Below, in pieces: positions 46,732 to 57,701 of a stretch of 64,000 nt of DNA. Position numbers and translations under genes: made by a program. The notes beneath the pieces are model-generated. The model saw only the letters and a program-made list of their open reading frames with translations, had not been told where the DNA came from and searched no databases. This DNA comes from Bugula neritina. Lineage: Eukaryota; Bryozoa; Gymnolaemata; Cheilostomatida; Bugulidae. Each line of letters begins with the position of its first letter. The stretch's first letter is position 1. The DNA lies in the NCBI GenBank assembly GCA_964035545.1, contig OZ037771.1, positions 3,771,128-3,835,127 on the forward strand, given 5' to 3'.

Positions 46732-47276
46732 GTAAGACAGAGTGGAAAGTGCTGTGCATGCATCAAACTTATATATTTATTCTAAAATGATAGTAATATC
46801 TACGTATATTCAACTTTGAGATTAATTTTATTTTATAAATTCAATAACAATTGCATTATTGTTATGACCTGATGAATATTTGAAGTAGAATTTACTTGAG
46901 AAAGTTTTAATTTTGCTTTTGCATGGTTGCTTTTGTTAATCATGAAGCTCATTAAATGTAGTGAATTTTCGAATATTTCGTTCACTTGACAATTTTTGCA
47001 CCACTAAAAACATTATGACTCACTATAATTTTAAAATAACATTCTGTAAAAATAATATGCTGTATTATTTCAGAAGTCAAAAATATCTAAGAAATGTATC
47101 GCCAAGATAACTTTACCAAACTCAATCATAATAACATGCTGTTGTCTTTATATAATATATAAAGTATTATTTATTAATGCTCATACACATGTTAGATAAA
47201 TTTATTTCAAATTTTCTAGTAATATAAAAAATTGCAGTAAATACTTTTATAACTCCCTTTTAGATAATAGAGCAAG

Positions 47277-50200
47277 ATGATTTCTGCAGCCATGTATAGA
47301 CTTGGATTCATCTTACTGCTCTTATCATCAACAGCGGAGGGTGTAACAACAGCCGAGGTAAGTCATATCATAGACTGTGTCTCTTGGTAGTTCAGAATTT
47401 GCACTATGAATTATGTTCACTCTACACTTTTGTTATTTTATTACCTCTAAGCTGAGGCTTTTTCCATTCTTTTAGCAGCTCAGAGTCATCCTGTGATTTG
47501 CATAAAAAACTAAATCAGAAGTGTTTCTTAGAGGAATCTTGCATGAACAGATAATTTAGTAACTATCAGACAAGCACTTCTTACATGCCTTCACAAAATG
47601 AATGTCGTATCTCTACACTGTGACTGTAAGCTAAGCAATTATTCTCACAAACATACACAGTTTACTATTTATTTGAAGGAAGCGCAAGCAAAGGCCTCGT
47701 GTAGATCTGCATTAAGGAATAACAGAGAAAACATTCCCGGGTTTGTGAGGCTAGCTTTTCATGATTGTGTTGGTGGATGTAACGGGTGCATCAACTTGAA
47801 CCTGGTAGACCCAACAAACTTTGATCAGCCAAATGCCGGTAAGTGAGGTGTTCAGACTAAACTGTCACTGAACAAAACTCAATACCGCTGTCAGGAATTG
47901 AGTGTAGAGTGAGCTTAAACTCCTTGTCATTGATTTCAATAGAAGTTAGGATAACAACTTGCAGTTAAAATATGTCTGTGCTGCCTACAGATTGAGTTTC
48001 CTATCCTTTGAGTTGAAGTTAACATGGAAGAAAACATCTTGCCAATCTGTTTAATATAAGATCTTCCTGCCAACCAATGTCAAATGGTGGTAACTTAGTA
48101 TCCAAACTGTTATTTCTCTTTCAGGATTGAGGAGGTATGTTGACGAATTAGAAAGGCGAATAGCAGCTGGTGATAAGCCAGCCAGCATGTCTAGAGCAGA
48201 TTTCTGGATTCTTTGCTCTGTAGAAGCTCTGCAGAATGCAAGACAAGGCGCAGGTATAATTTTCTTACTACAATCTTAATGTGATGCTGACAGATTTTTG
48301 TATATTATTTTCACCTACAAACTTAATTTATCAAAAAAATTTGTAGAGAGTAAAGAAAATTAGCTTCATAGATGAGCATCTGCATGAATCAACTAGGTTA
48401 ACTGTGAATTATTGGGAATTGCTGATTTCTTATTTGGACAGGAAGAGGTCCACTGAATATTAATATGGTCTATGGACGGCAGGATTGCCCTGATGGTCCA
48501 TACACTGCATCTACAGTAAATGCGGCTAACTTTCCAGACCCCCGTCAAGGACTAGCTGTTACAGTGAAATGGTGTTTAGATACATTTGGACTAAACGACC
48601 AGTCTTGTGTAGCACTACTTGGTAAGTTTGATCGCATATCTGTAGTTTCTATTCATTCGCCAACTTTAAATGAAGCCAAAATCATAATGATAATGTGAAG
48701 TAAGATCATCAGTAATCTTCTAATTTTAAGGTTCATAAAACTTCAAACATAAAAGCAGACTTTATGTTTCACTTTAGTTCCACCGTCATAGAATTTTCAC
48801 GTGCAAACTGGTTTTATAGACTGCAGCTAACACTCTACGGCCTACGCAATGCCATACGTACTTAGCTGCAGCTTGTAAAATTAATGATAATTGACTACCC
48901 ATCTGAAAAGACTGAAGGTATGTTTTATGATGTTTATTATTATAGGAGCTCACACATTGGGAAGGGCAAGAGCAAGATCTTCTGGATTTGAAGGAGCCTG
49001 GGTTAGGGGAGCTGGAGAGTTCCACCTGAATAATGGCTACTATAGAGAGTTAGTAGATGGACCTTGGATTCAGGTATATTACTTATAAGAACTCATTTAC
49101 CAAGCTATGTTTTATAAGCTATGTCAAAAGACTTAGTTGAGAAGGGTTTAGCCTATCATGGACCAGGTTGTGTTATATCTCACATGTGTACATGATAAAC
49201 AATTCATCATGCTCAAAAGTGTTGCTGTTTGCAAATTTCCAACTTTACATTCAATCTCAGTGGTCACTGCATGGTGCTCTTGCTTAGATATTGAGGCAGT
49301 TGAGTTGTAATTTTTTCAGATTGATAGAACATTAGAACGCTTTTATTAGCCATTATTTCATTAAGCTTCAATTTATTACAAGGCTTATAAGATATAAAGG
49401 GAGCAGCTGTGGTCCAGGGGTTAGAGCGCTTGCTTAGTAAGCACGAAGTCATGGGTTCAAGCCCTAGTGATGTTGGGAAGAGCATCCAGTCATAATTGCT
49501 CCTGTGCATCATTTAAATAAGTCCTTAGCCCACTTTGACAAAAACCCTTTCTTTCAGGGGTTTCTCACAGGGATAGCGACTACAAACTTGGGTGAGATGT
49601 TTTTAACTGATAGCAAGTCCAGCATATAACTTTAAATGCCTCTCCCCTGCTCAGTTGTGGCATAAATATCATCATTTCACAATTGTTACTTGTTTTAGAA
49701 TAATAATAACCCGAGTAACAATCTTGCTGATCAGAGATGGCAGTTTGAGCAGAGGGGTGGATTCGGAGGGCCTAATCTTTTGATGCTTAATGCCGACATG
49801 TGTTTACTAAAGGACATTCAACCTGAAGCCATATCTGGAAGGTAAGTGAATGCTCTTTCAGCTACATACTATTTGATCTAACCTTATCACGGCAGCTGAA
49901 TGTACTATTTAAAAATATTAGAAAACCCTAAAGTGTTTTCCTAAAATAAATTGTTTTGGGTAGGAAAACTTTCAAATCCCAAAAAATAGGCTACTGAATT
50001 TTTATTGTCACTTCTACTAACATGGCTTAAACTTGAGAGTATTGCAACTGCTTGGTGCTATAAAAAAATTAATTTCAAAATAAAAGTATAGCGGGCAAAA
50101 ATGTGGAGTTTTATTGTATGTAATGTAACAATTTTGTCTCAGTTTTGGTTCTCTATTAACACCAAATTATTTAATTTCTTAGAGTTGTTCCATCAAACCC

Positions 50201-51468
50201 TGATAGCATGCCTGATTCACCCACTGCTACATTTGTAAGAACGTATGCTTTAGATGATGAAGCCTGGATTAGGGATTTTACAGGTGTAAGTAAAATCACA
50301 TTTTAAATTTTATTTATAGTTCTTGTATATTAAAAATTAGTAATAATGAGTTTATATATGTTATATTTTATTTTACGTTAATTTTAGGCTTTCAATGTGA
50401 CGATAAACAAACTTACTACTGCAGCTTTCCTTACAGGCCCCACAGGTAAGCTGAAATTAAAATGATTCAGAGAGAAATGTCAAATTAAATACCCACATAA
50501 AATGAAGTAAACAAAAAGCTAAACATATTTGCACTAAACAAAATCATATAATGAGCAGACAACTTCAAATAAGGAATAAAGTTCAAATGTAATGAAAGTC
50601 TCTAGTCTAGTCTGTTATAGAAAGTATTTAGGGTGCAGTGTGGTCTAAAGCACTGGATTAGTAAACACAGCGTCAGTACTGGTTCCAATACCAGACAAGG
50701 TCAATGATGTTGTTAGGTAGGGTATTCAGTCATAATTACTCCTTTTCCACAATACGAAGCAGTTTCCTAGCATGCTTCAATCAGAGCTCTTCGCACCAGA
50801 ATCTCTCACATGGGTAGCGACTATAAACTCACTTCAGGTATAGCATGTAGGCCTATAACTGATTTATTATAGTTCTAGTAATAGAAGAAACAGAAATTAT
50901 ATTGTTGTATACCAACATTGCTAGCTAAGTATTTTAATGCAGTATTAGTACCTTTATAGTCATGCTTATGTTTAAATCAGCTTTACAAAAGTTAAATACT
51001 ATTTTTTTATTCTTCATTTTAGGCCCTGTTATAAATGATGTAGATAATCGAGTTGATCCTCTTGGAGATTTTCCAATTCAAAATTCGATTCTTCAAATAG
51101 TTATGAATCCAGGTGGAGACCCACCACCTCGGGGTAGAAACCTGCCACTTCCAGGTGGAAACCTACCACCTCAGGGTAGAAACCGACCACCTCAGAGTAG
51201 AAACCTACCACCTCGGGGTAGAAACCTACCACCTCAGGGTAGAAACCTACCACCTCAGGGTAGAAACCTACCACCTCAGGGTAGAAACCTACCACCTCAG
51301 GCTAGAAACTTCCAACCTCAAAGTGGAAACCTACCACCTCAGGGTAGAAACCTGCCACTCCCAGGTAGAAACTTACAAACTCCAAGAAACTTGCCATTTC
51401 CTAGAAACCGACCACCTCGCGGAAATCCGAGATTCGGAGCTCGTCCTCGTCGACGAGGAAGGCTCTAA
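47277..51468 (+). CDS. Secreted peroxidase-like protein PX3 with heptapeptide-repeat tail
   Basis: Coding exons: 47277-47357 (exon begins 47264), 47679-47838, 48125-48253, 48442-48621, 48946-49073, 49699-49841, 50183-50285, 50388-50445, 51023-51468 (1428 nt, 475 residues). Signal peptide in residues 1-23 (LGFILLLLSSTAEG). Distal site RLAFHDC, GGCNGCINL, MSRADFW, MVYGRQDCPDGP and proximal GAHTLGRARA are all intact, so this copy is predicted to bind heme. The last exon starts at phase 1 and encodes a linker, then about 12 copies of an RNLPPQG-type heptapeptide, then an Arg-rich end (RRRGRL). The tail has Arg but no Lys. Introns 5 and 8 carry SINE insertions absent from PX4. ATG at residue 6 is an alternative start. 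Confidence 0.9.
49400..49600 (+). mobile_element. tRNA-derived SINE, family A, copy 3
   Basis: GAGCAGCTGTGGTCCAGGGG (box A) and GGTTCAAGCCC (box B), with body and 3' end shared with copies 2 and 4. It sits in PX3 intron 5. The homologous PX4 intron matches on the left up to the insertion and lacks the element, so it inserted after the PX3/PX4 duplication or was lost from PX4. Confidence 0.85.
50631..50840 (+). mobile_element. tRNA-derived SINE, family A, copy 4 (diverged)
   Basis: Begins GGGTGCAGTGTGGTCTAAAG, with a weaker box B (GGTTCCAATAC). The body has CAGTCATAATTACTCC and the TAGCGACTATAAACTC end. It lies in PX3 intron 8. It is the most degraded of the four copies. Confidence 0.7.
51121..51370 (+). 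repeat. 21-bp coding minisatellite in the PX3 tail exon
   Basis: About 12 units of a 21-bp word (ccacctcagggtagaaacct rotated) in perfect codon phase, each giving RNLPPQG. Central units are almost identical at the DNA level and outer units are diverged. No unit contains a stop in several frames, which produces open shadows on both strands. Confidence 0.95.
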
Positions 51469-51626
51469 AAGCACATGCTTAAGAACATCAACTAGTGTGT
51501 GACTATTATGATAGTTAGTGACAATTTGTTAGCAAATGACTAATAATTTCTTATTGTAGAAAACTTTGATATCTGTTAAAGAATGTAGTTTGTTTATGTT
51601 ACAAATGACATCAGTTTCACTGCTAA

Positions 51627-51632
51627 AATAAA
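51627..51632 (+). terminator. PX3 polyadenylation signal
   Basis: AATAAA about 160 nt after the stop codon. The same hexamer and flanks recur after PX4 at 56629-56634. Confidence 0.7.
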
Positions 51633-52284
51633 TTTAAAAGCCTCAGTTAACACTTTGTTATGTATCACATTTGTTAAGTCAGCAATAAGGCAGAGTACAT
51701 ATAGTAGTATTTGTATTTGTACACCTGCGCACTACACCTGTACATTAAATACACTAGACATCTGCACTGCAATCAATTGGTACATATGCTAATTCTACAT
51801 GGAATAAGTCAAGATGTCAAGTGAAATAAACATCTAGCAGGCAGGTATGCATTTGAACAAATAAATGAGAACAGCAATCAATAAACACCGTAATTAGCAG
51901 CAGTTGAAATAAAACTATAATATATGCATGGCATATAAACATAGTACTATATTTATATAGTTAACAAATGCATTCATTTAGCACAGCATCCATGTAAGAA
52001 ATGTTGTTTTAAAAACTTCACGTTGTATACAACTAGCTTATGAATGAAAATAATATAACAGAAATGTGGTAGATGTGGTGTAACCTTTCTGTTATAATGA
52101 GGTAGACACACCCCTTTACCTTCAGCTTATATATCAACTCTGCAGGTAATTTTACCATGTCTAACGATTAATCTACTGATTAAATTAATAAAATATAAAT
52201 TATAGGCAGCTTATGCTTAAATCTTACTCTTATATGACGCCTTCGCCTCTTTGTATTAGTAACAACTTTGCGCAACACAAAGCA

Positions 52285-52332
52285 TATAAATGCGAGCAAT
52301 TCTTGCCACAAGAAGCAAAGAAAGCTAGAAAG
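52285..52332 (+). promoter_or_regulatory. PX4 core promoter and 5' noncoding exon
   Basis: TATAAA at 52285-52290, then a noncoding exon with donor CTAGAAAG|GTAAGG. A palindromic C/EBP-type site TTGCGCAA lies at 52268-52275. Nearly identical in order and spacing to the PX3 promoter. Confidence 0.7.
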
Positions 52333-52874
52333 GTAAGGCAGAGTGAAAAGCACTGTACATGCAAAAAAATAGTAGTCAATTGATATTGTTTTATTATAAA
52401 AGAATAGTAGTATCTATATTCAACTATGAGATGAATTTTATTTTAAATTCGAGTAATTCCACAACTTACAATAATGTTATGACATGATGAATATTGGAGG
52501 TTGAGTTTTATTGGGTAAGTTTTATTATAATTATTGCTTTTTCTTCAAATTCAATTTGTTGATCATGGAGCTCTAATTCAATATTTTTGTCCCTTGGCAA
52601 CTTTTGTAGGAGTAAAAAGTTTGTGACTCACTAATTCTAAAATATTTTTTTGTAGAATATACTGTATTATTTCTAGAGTAAGAAATACCTGACAAATGTA
52701 TCACCAAAATAACTTTACATAACCAAATTGTAGTAATAGACTATTGCCTTTTTATACTATAGAATGTTTTTTTAATGCTAATACATTTATGTTAAGTAGA
52801 CACATCACAACTTTTCTAGTAATGTAAAAAATTGCAGTAAATGCTTTTAACTCCCTTTTAGATAATAGAATAAG

Positions 52875-55800
52875 ATGATTTCTTCAGCCATGTATATACT
52901 TGGATTCATCTTACTGCTCTTATCATCAACAGCGGAGGGTGTAACAACAGCCGAGGTAAATCATATCATAGACTGTGCCTCTTGGTAGTTCAGAACTTGC
53001 ACTATGAATTGTTTTCTCTCTACACTCTTGTTACTTTATTACCTCCCAGCTGAGGCTTTTCTCAGTTCTCTGGCCAGCTCAGAGTCATCCAGTGATTTAC
53101 ACGCAAAGCTGATTAAGTTTTCTAAAAGAATATATATATTGCAATGAACAGATAATGTAGTGACTGTTACTGTCAAGAATATAGCTGCTGTCCCACAAAA
53201 CATCCTAAATTTAGAAAAAACACTTTTTACATGCATTTACAAAATGAGTGTCTTATCTCTACACACTGACTGTAATTGCTAGGCAGTTATGGTCATACAA
53301 ACATACACTCACTATTGATTTGAAGGAAGCACAAGCAAGGGCATCATGTAGATCTGCATTATGGAATAACAGAGAAAACATTGCTGGGTTTGTGAGGCTA
53401 GCCTTTCATGGTTGTGTTGGTGGATGTAACGGGTGTGTCAACCTGAACCTGGTAGAACCAACAAACTTGGATCGACCAAACGCCGGTAAGTCACTAAACT
53501 GTCACTGAACAAAACTCAATAACAGTTTCAGGAATCAAGTGTAGAGTGAGCTTAAATACCTTTTACTGTTTTCTATTTGTTTTTTTAACAAACAGAAGTT
53601 AAGACATAAACTTACATGAAATATCTTTTGCTTGTAGCCTATCAATTGAATATTTTTTGTTTTTAAAAATCAAGTAAACTTGGGAGAAAACATCTCACGG
53701 GCTGTTTATTGCTACTTACTAATCAATCTAATGTTTTAAGGTGGTGGAAACTTAGTATCCAAACTGTTGTTTCAATTTTAGGACTAAAGAGGTATATTGA
53801 TAGTTTGGAAGGGCAAATAGCAGCTGGTGGTAAACCAGCCAGCATGTCTAGAGCAGATTTCTGGATTCTATGCTCTGTGGAAGCTCTGCAGACTGCAAGA
53901 CAAGGCGCAGGTATAATTTTCTTACTACAATCTTAATGTGATGCTGACAGATTTTTGTATATTATTTGCGCCTACAAACTTAATTTATCTAAAAATTAGT
54001 AGAGAGTAAAGAAAATTAGCTTTATAGATGAGCACCTGCATGAGTCAACTAGGCTAATTGTGAATTATTGTAAAATGCTGACTTCTTATTTGGACAGGAA
54101 GAGATCCTCTGAATATTAATATGGTTTACGGAAGACAGGATTGCCTTGATGGTCCATACACTGCATCTACAGTAAATGCGGCTAACTTTCCAGACCCCCG
54201 CCAAGGACTAAATGTTACATTGAAATGGTGCTTAGATACATTTGAACTCGATAGCCAGTTTTGTGTAGCACTACTTGGTAAGTTTAATCGCATATCTGTA
54301 GCTTCTATTTATTGTCAACTTTAAATGAAGTCAAAATCATAATGATAATGTGAAGTAAGGTCATCGGTAATCTACTTATTTAGTGGTTTTTAATCCTCAT
54401 AAAACTTAACAGCATAAGAACTTATTTTACACTTCCTACAAAACATACTACTATCATAGAATTTTCAAGTTCAAACTGATTTTATTGACTGCAGTCAACA
54501 CTTTAGTGTCTTTTTGTAATGTACCTAAGTACTTAGCAGCTTATAATTAATGACAGCTAAACACCCCTCCCCTTAGAAACTAAAGGTAGTTTCATAATCT
54601 TTGGTTATTATAATATAGGAGCTCACACACTGGGGAGGGCAAGGAAAGAAGCTTCGGGGTTTGAAGGAGCCTGGGTTCCAATATCTGGCGAGCTCCTATT
54701 GAATAATGCTTTCTATGAGGAGTTAGTCATAGGACCCTGGGTTCAGGTATATTAGTTATATTAAGCTAAATTATGTATGCAATTCAAGAGGCTTAGTCAA
54801 CCAATCACCTATAGGATCAGGTTGATTTATGGTACACAAGTGTTGCTGTTGAAAAACTTTCAACTTTGTATCCAATCTCATTAGTCACTGCTGTTGGTGC
54901 CTGAAGAAAACAACAGCTAAGTTTAAACTGTAAAATAATTGCCTCCACCGGGATTCGAACCACATACCTCTGGCTTGCAAACAGGTGCGATAACCAATTA
55001 CACCACAGGGGCTTCGGGATTCCTAACAACAGCAACCTTTGAGTTTAATTGAGTGTTAAAGCCACATTTTATTAGCCATTATTTATTAAGCTTCCCTTAA
55101 TCCTAAAAAGTTTATAATATAAGCTTTTAATTAATGTATAAATGCATTTAAAAGCTTGGAGTATTCTTCTCTTGCAATCCTTCTGCCTGTTAACGCTTGA
55201 AGTTTTATATTTATGAATGTTGTGGAATATTGTTTTATCATAATTGAACACCACTGTAGGTGGTGTGATTCAAACTTTGCTCACTTTTCACAATTTTTAT
55301 GCAACAAATTTCTAAACAATTAACAAGTAAGACAGCAAAGAAAAATTATATAATAACTATTTGATAGCAAGTAAAAAAATTGAAGTGGCTATGCACATTT
55401 CTGGCATATATACACCAGGTATTTATTTTAGGTTGATAAAAACCCAAGTAGCACTCAAGGTGAACAGAGATGGCAGTTTGAGAAGAGTGTTGCAGGAGAG
55501 CCGAATATTTTAATGCTGAATGTAGACATGTGTTTACTAAAAGACATTCAGCCACAAGCCAAATCTGGCATGTAAGCAAATCCTATTTTAGCTACATACA
55601 CCATCTAAATTAATCTAGGAAGTAGAATACAGCATTTTCAAAATGTAGAAAGCTTTACTGTGGTTTTATAAGATAAATTATTTTAGGTGAACACATTTTT
55701 CAAATTCAAAAGAAATAAGCTATTGAAATGTTGGTAATTTCTACTCACCATGCTTAAATTCGAGAGAGTTACAACTGCCTTATGCCATCAATAATTTTCT

Positions 55801-56479
55801 CCTAGAACCGAAAGTATAGCTAACAAAAATGTGGAATTTTATTAAATATAATAATTGTGTCCCAGTTTTGACTGGCTATAAATACTAAATTATTTAATTT
55901 CTTAGAGTTATACCACCAAACCTTATTGGCATTCCTGATTCCCCCACTGCTTCGCTTGTAAGATTGTATGCTTTAGATGATAGAGCCTGGATTAGGGATT
56001 TTACTCATGTAAGTAGTATTTCATTATAAATTTCATTAGCTCTTGTATATTTAGAGTTAATATGAGTTAATATATATTATATTTTATTTTATGTTAATTT
56101 TAGGCGTTTAATGTTATGATAAACAGGCTGAGTACTGCAGTTTTTCTCACAGGCGCCACAGGTAAGCTGAAATTAAAATGCTTCAGGTAAAAATATCGGA
56201 TTAAATTCCCACTTAAAAGAAAGAGCTGCACATGAAAACCAATCATATTAACCAAGTTTAAATAAGGAATTAAGTTAAAATATTATGGCAAGTATTCTCC
56301 CAACATTTATGACTTCAGGTAAAAATCTACCTCAAAGAAACTTATCACCACGTAGAAACTTGGCATTTCCTAGAAACCGACTACCTTTTGGGAATCAGAG
56401 AAGACGTAGTAAGCTTAAAAAATTTCAAGAAAGCAGGCTTAGGAACATCACAGCACCAACTTATAATTTCTTATTGTAG
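52875..56479 (+). CDS. Peroxidase-like protein PX4, altered distal site and shortened tail
   Basis: Coding exons: 52875-52955 (exon begins 52862), 53326-53485, 53782-53910, 54098-54277, 54619-54746, 55432-55571, 55906-56008, 56104-56161, 56319-56479 (1140 nt, 379 residues). All junctions are in phase, so it is not an obvious pseudogene. Signal peptide (LGFILLLLSSTAEG), MSRADFW and proximal GAHTLGRARK are kept. The distal motif reads RLAFHGC instead of FHDC: the catalytic His stays, but the Asp next to it, which in plant-type peroxidases holds the distal Ca2+, is Gly. The tail exon has only a few RNL-type units and then leaves the PX3 frame, ending in a different sequence (KLKKFQES and onward) with lysines. 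Closest paralog is PX3. It may be weakened or catalytically changed. Confidence 0.83.
54941..55012 (-). repeat. tRNA-like sequence (pseudo-tRNA or SINE head) in PX4 intron 5
   Basis: 72 nt on the minus strand with pol III box A (TGGTGTAATTGG) and a perfect box B (GGTTCGAATCC). The TGC triplet is at the anticodon position with T33 and A37. The acceptor stem mostly pairs. The anticodon stem (ACCTG against GCCAG) does not pair and the T stem is poor, so a working tRNA-Ala is unlikely. It is not part of family A. Confidence 0.6.
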
Positions 56480-56904
56480 AAAACTTTGAACATCAACTAG
56501 TGTGTGACTGTTATAATTAGTGACAGGTTTTTAGCAAACAACTTATAGTTTCTCATTGCAGAAAACTTTCATACCTGTTAAAAATTGTAGTTTATTTATG
56601 TTACAAATGACATCAGTTTCACTGCTAAAATAAATTTAATGGCCTCAGGTAACACTTTGTTATGTATCACATTTGTTGAGTCAGCAATAAGGCACAGTAC
56701 TTATAGTAATATTTGTATTTGTACACTTGCACATTAAACCTGTACATTAACTACACAAGTCATCTGCACTGTAACCGTTTGGTACATGACAAAAAACAAG
56801 TAGACTGAAAGCCTAGCAGGTAGATGTGCATTTCAAAAAACATATTAATATAAGTAGCAGCAGTTGAATATTTAAGTAAAAATATATAATCATGCATGAC
56901 ATGT

Positions 56905-56963
<59 letters not shown>

Positions 56964-57701
56964 ATCTTAGCCACAAATTATAGTATATAAATAACACTAC
57001 AATAATTTAATTAGGCCTTTTCAATTATAATAAAACTCATTAGCCAAGGTATATGAACCAAAAGGTTTAAAAGGGCCCACCCCCCCCCCCTAACTGAGCT
57101 CAGCGTACCAGCTGCCTAGCTAAGAATCAGTAAACTTTTCAAATCAAATGCTCATCAAAGAAAGCTTAATTTTATCATAAATAAATATTACTCGGAAATT
57201 TTTCAACTTGATTGGCAAAATTACTATTAGAAAATTACTTAAACATAAACTAATAACCATAATAAATAAAAGCATACTGGTATATCAACACCAGGTAAGG
57301 CAAACATTTACGTATACCATTAAAAAAGAAGCAAAAAGTAGTTGATAATGAACTAAAAACATATGAAGTACTCAAATGCTTATAAACCCAACGCCATCGA
57401 TGATTTGTCTCTAACTAGTAAAAGAAAATATAAATCTCAGCCTATAAAAGACATATTTAGGACTATAACATCCCATCATAGGCTAAATTGTCAGTCAGGG
57501 TTAAAATAGCAGAGACTAAAACAGTAAAGTAGAGGAGAGAGCTGTGTTAGCAAAAAAGTTCATCAATACTGATACTAAGATTCCAAGATGACTGAATATC
57601 AAGGTTATAATATTTTGTATAAAAGTGAAGTCTTTTTACCATCTAATCTATTCACGTGAATGTGACAATGTTCTCGCAGTTGGGTGAAGGTCATTGCTGG
57701 G
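56480..57701. other. PX4 3' UTR and PX4-APBB convergent intergenic region
   Basis: The first about 400 bp resembles the PX3 3' flank (51469-51900), including AATAAA at 56629-56634. It then holds a (TA)n microsatellite at about 56905-56962 and a poly-C run near 57081. The APBB 3' UTR must enter from the right on the minus strand, but no clear AATAAA was found for it. Confidence 0.65.

Noticed and set aside
51101-51502. Long open frames on both strands over the PX3 tail (VETYHLR and FYPEVVG repeats)
   Set aside because: A 21-bp repeat without stops stays open in several frames. Only the frame continuing from the peroxidase exons is in phase with splicing.
54941-55012. Functional tRNA-Ala(TGC) gene
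   Set aside because: Anticodon stem has no base pairs and the T stem is mostly mismatched.
52875-56479. PX4 as a pseudogene
   Set aside because: All nine exons keep splice sites and phase with no internal stop; the changes are a substitution and a tail rearrangement.
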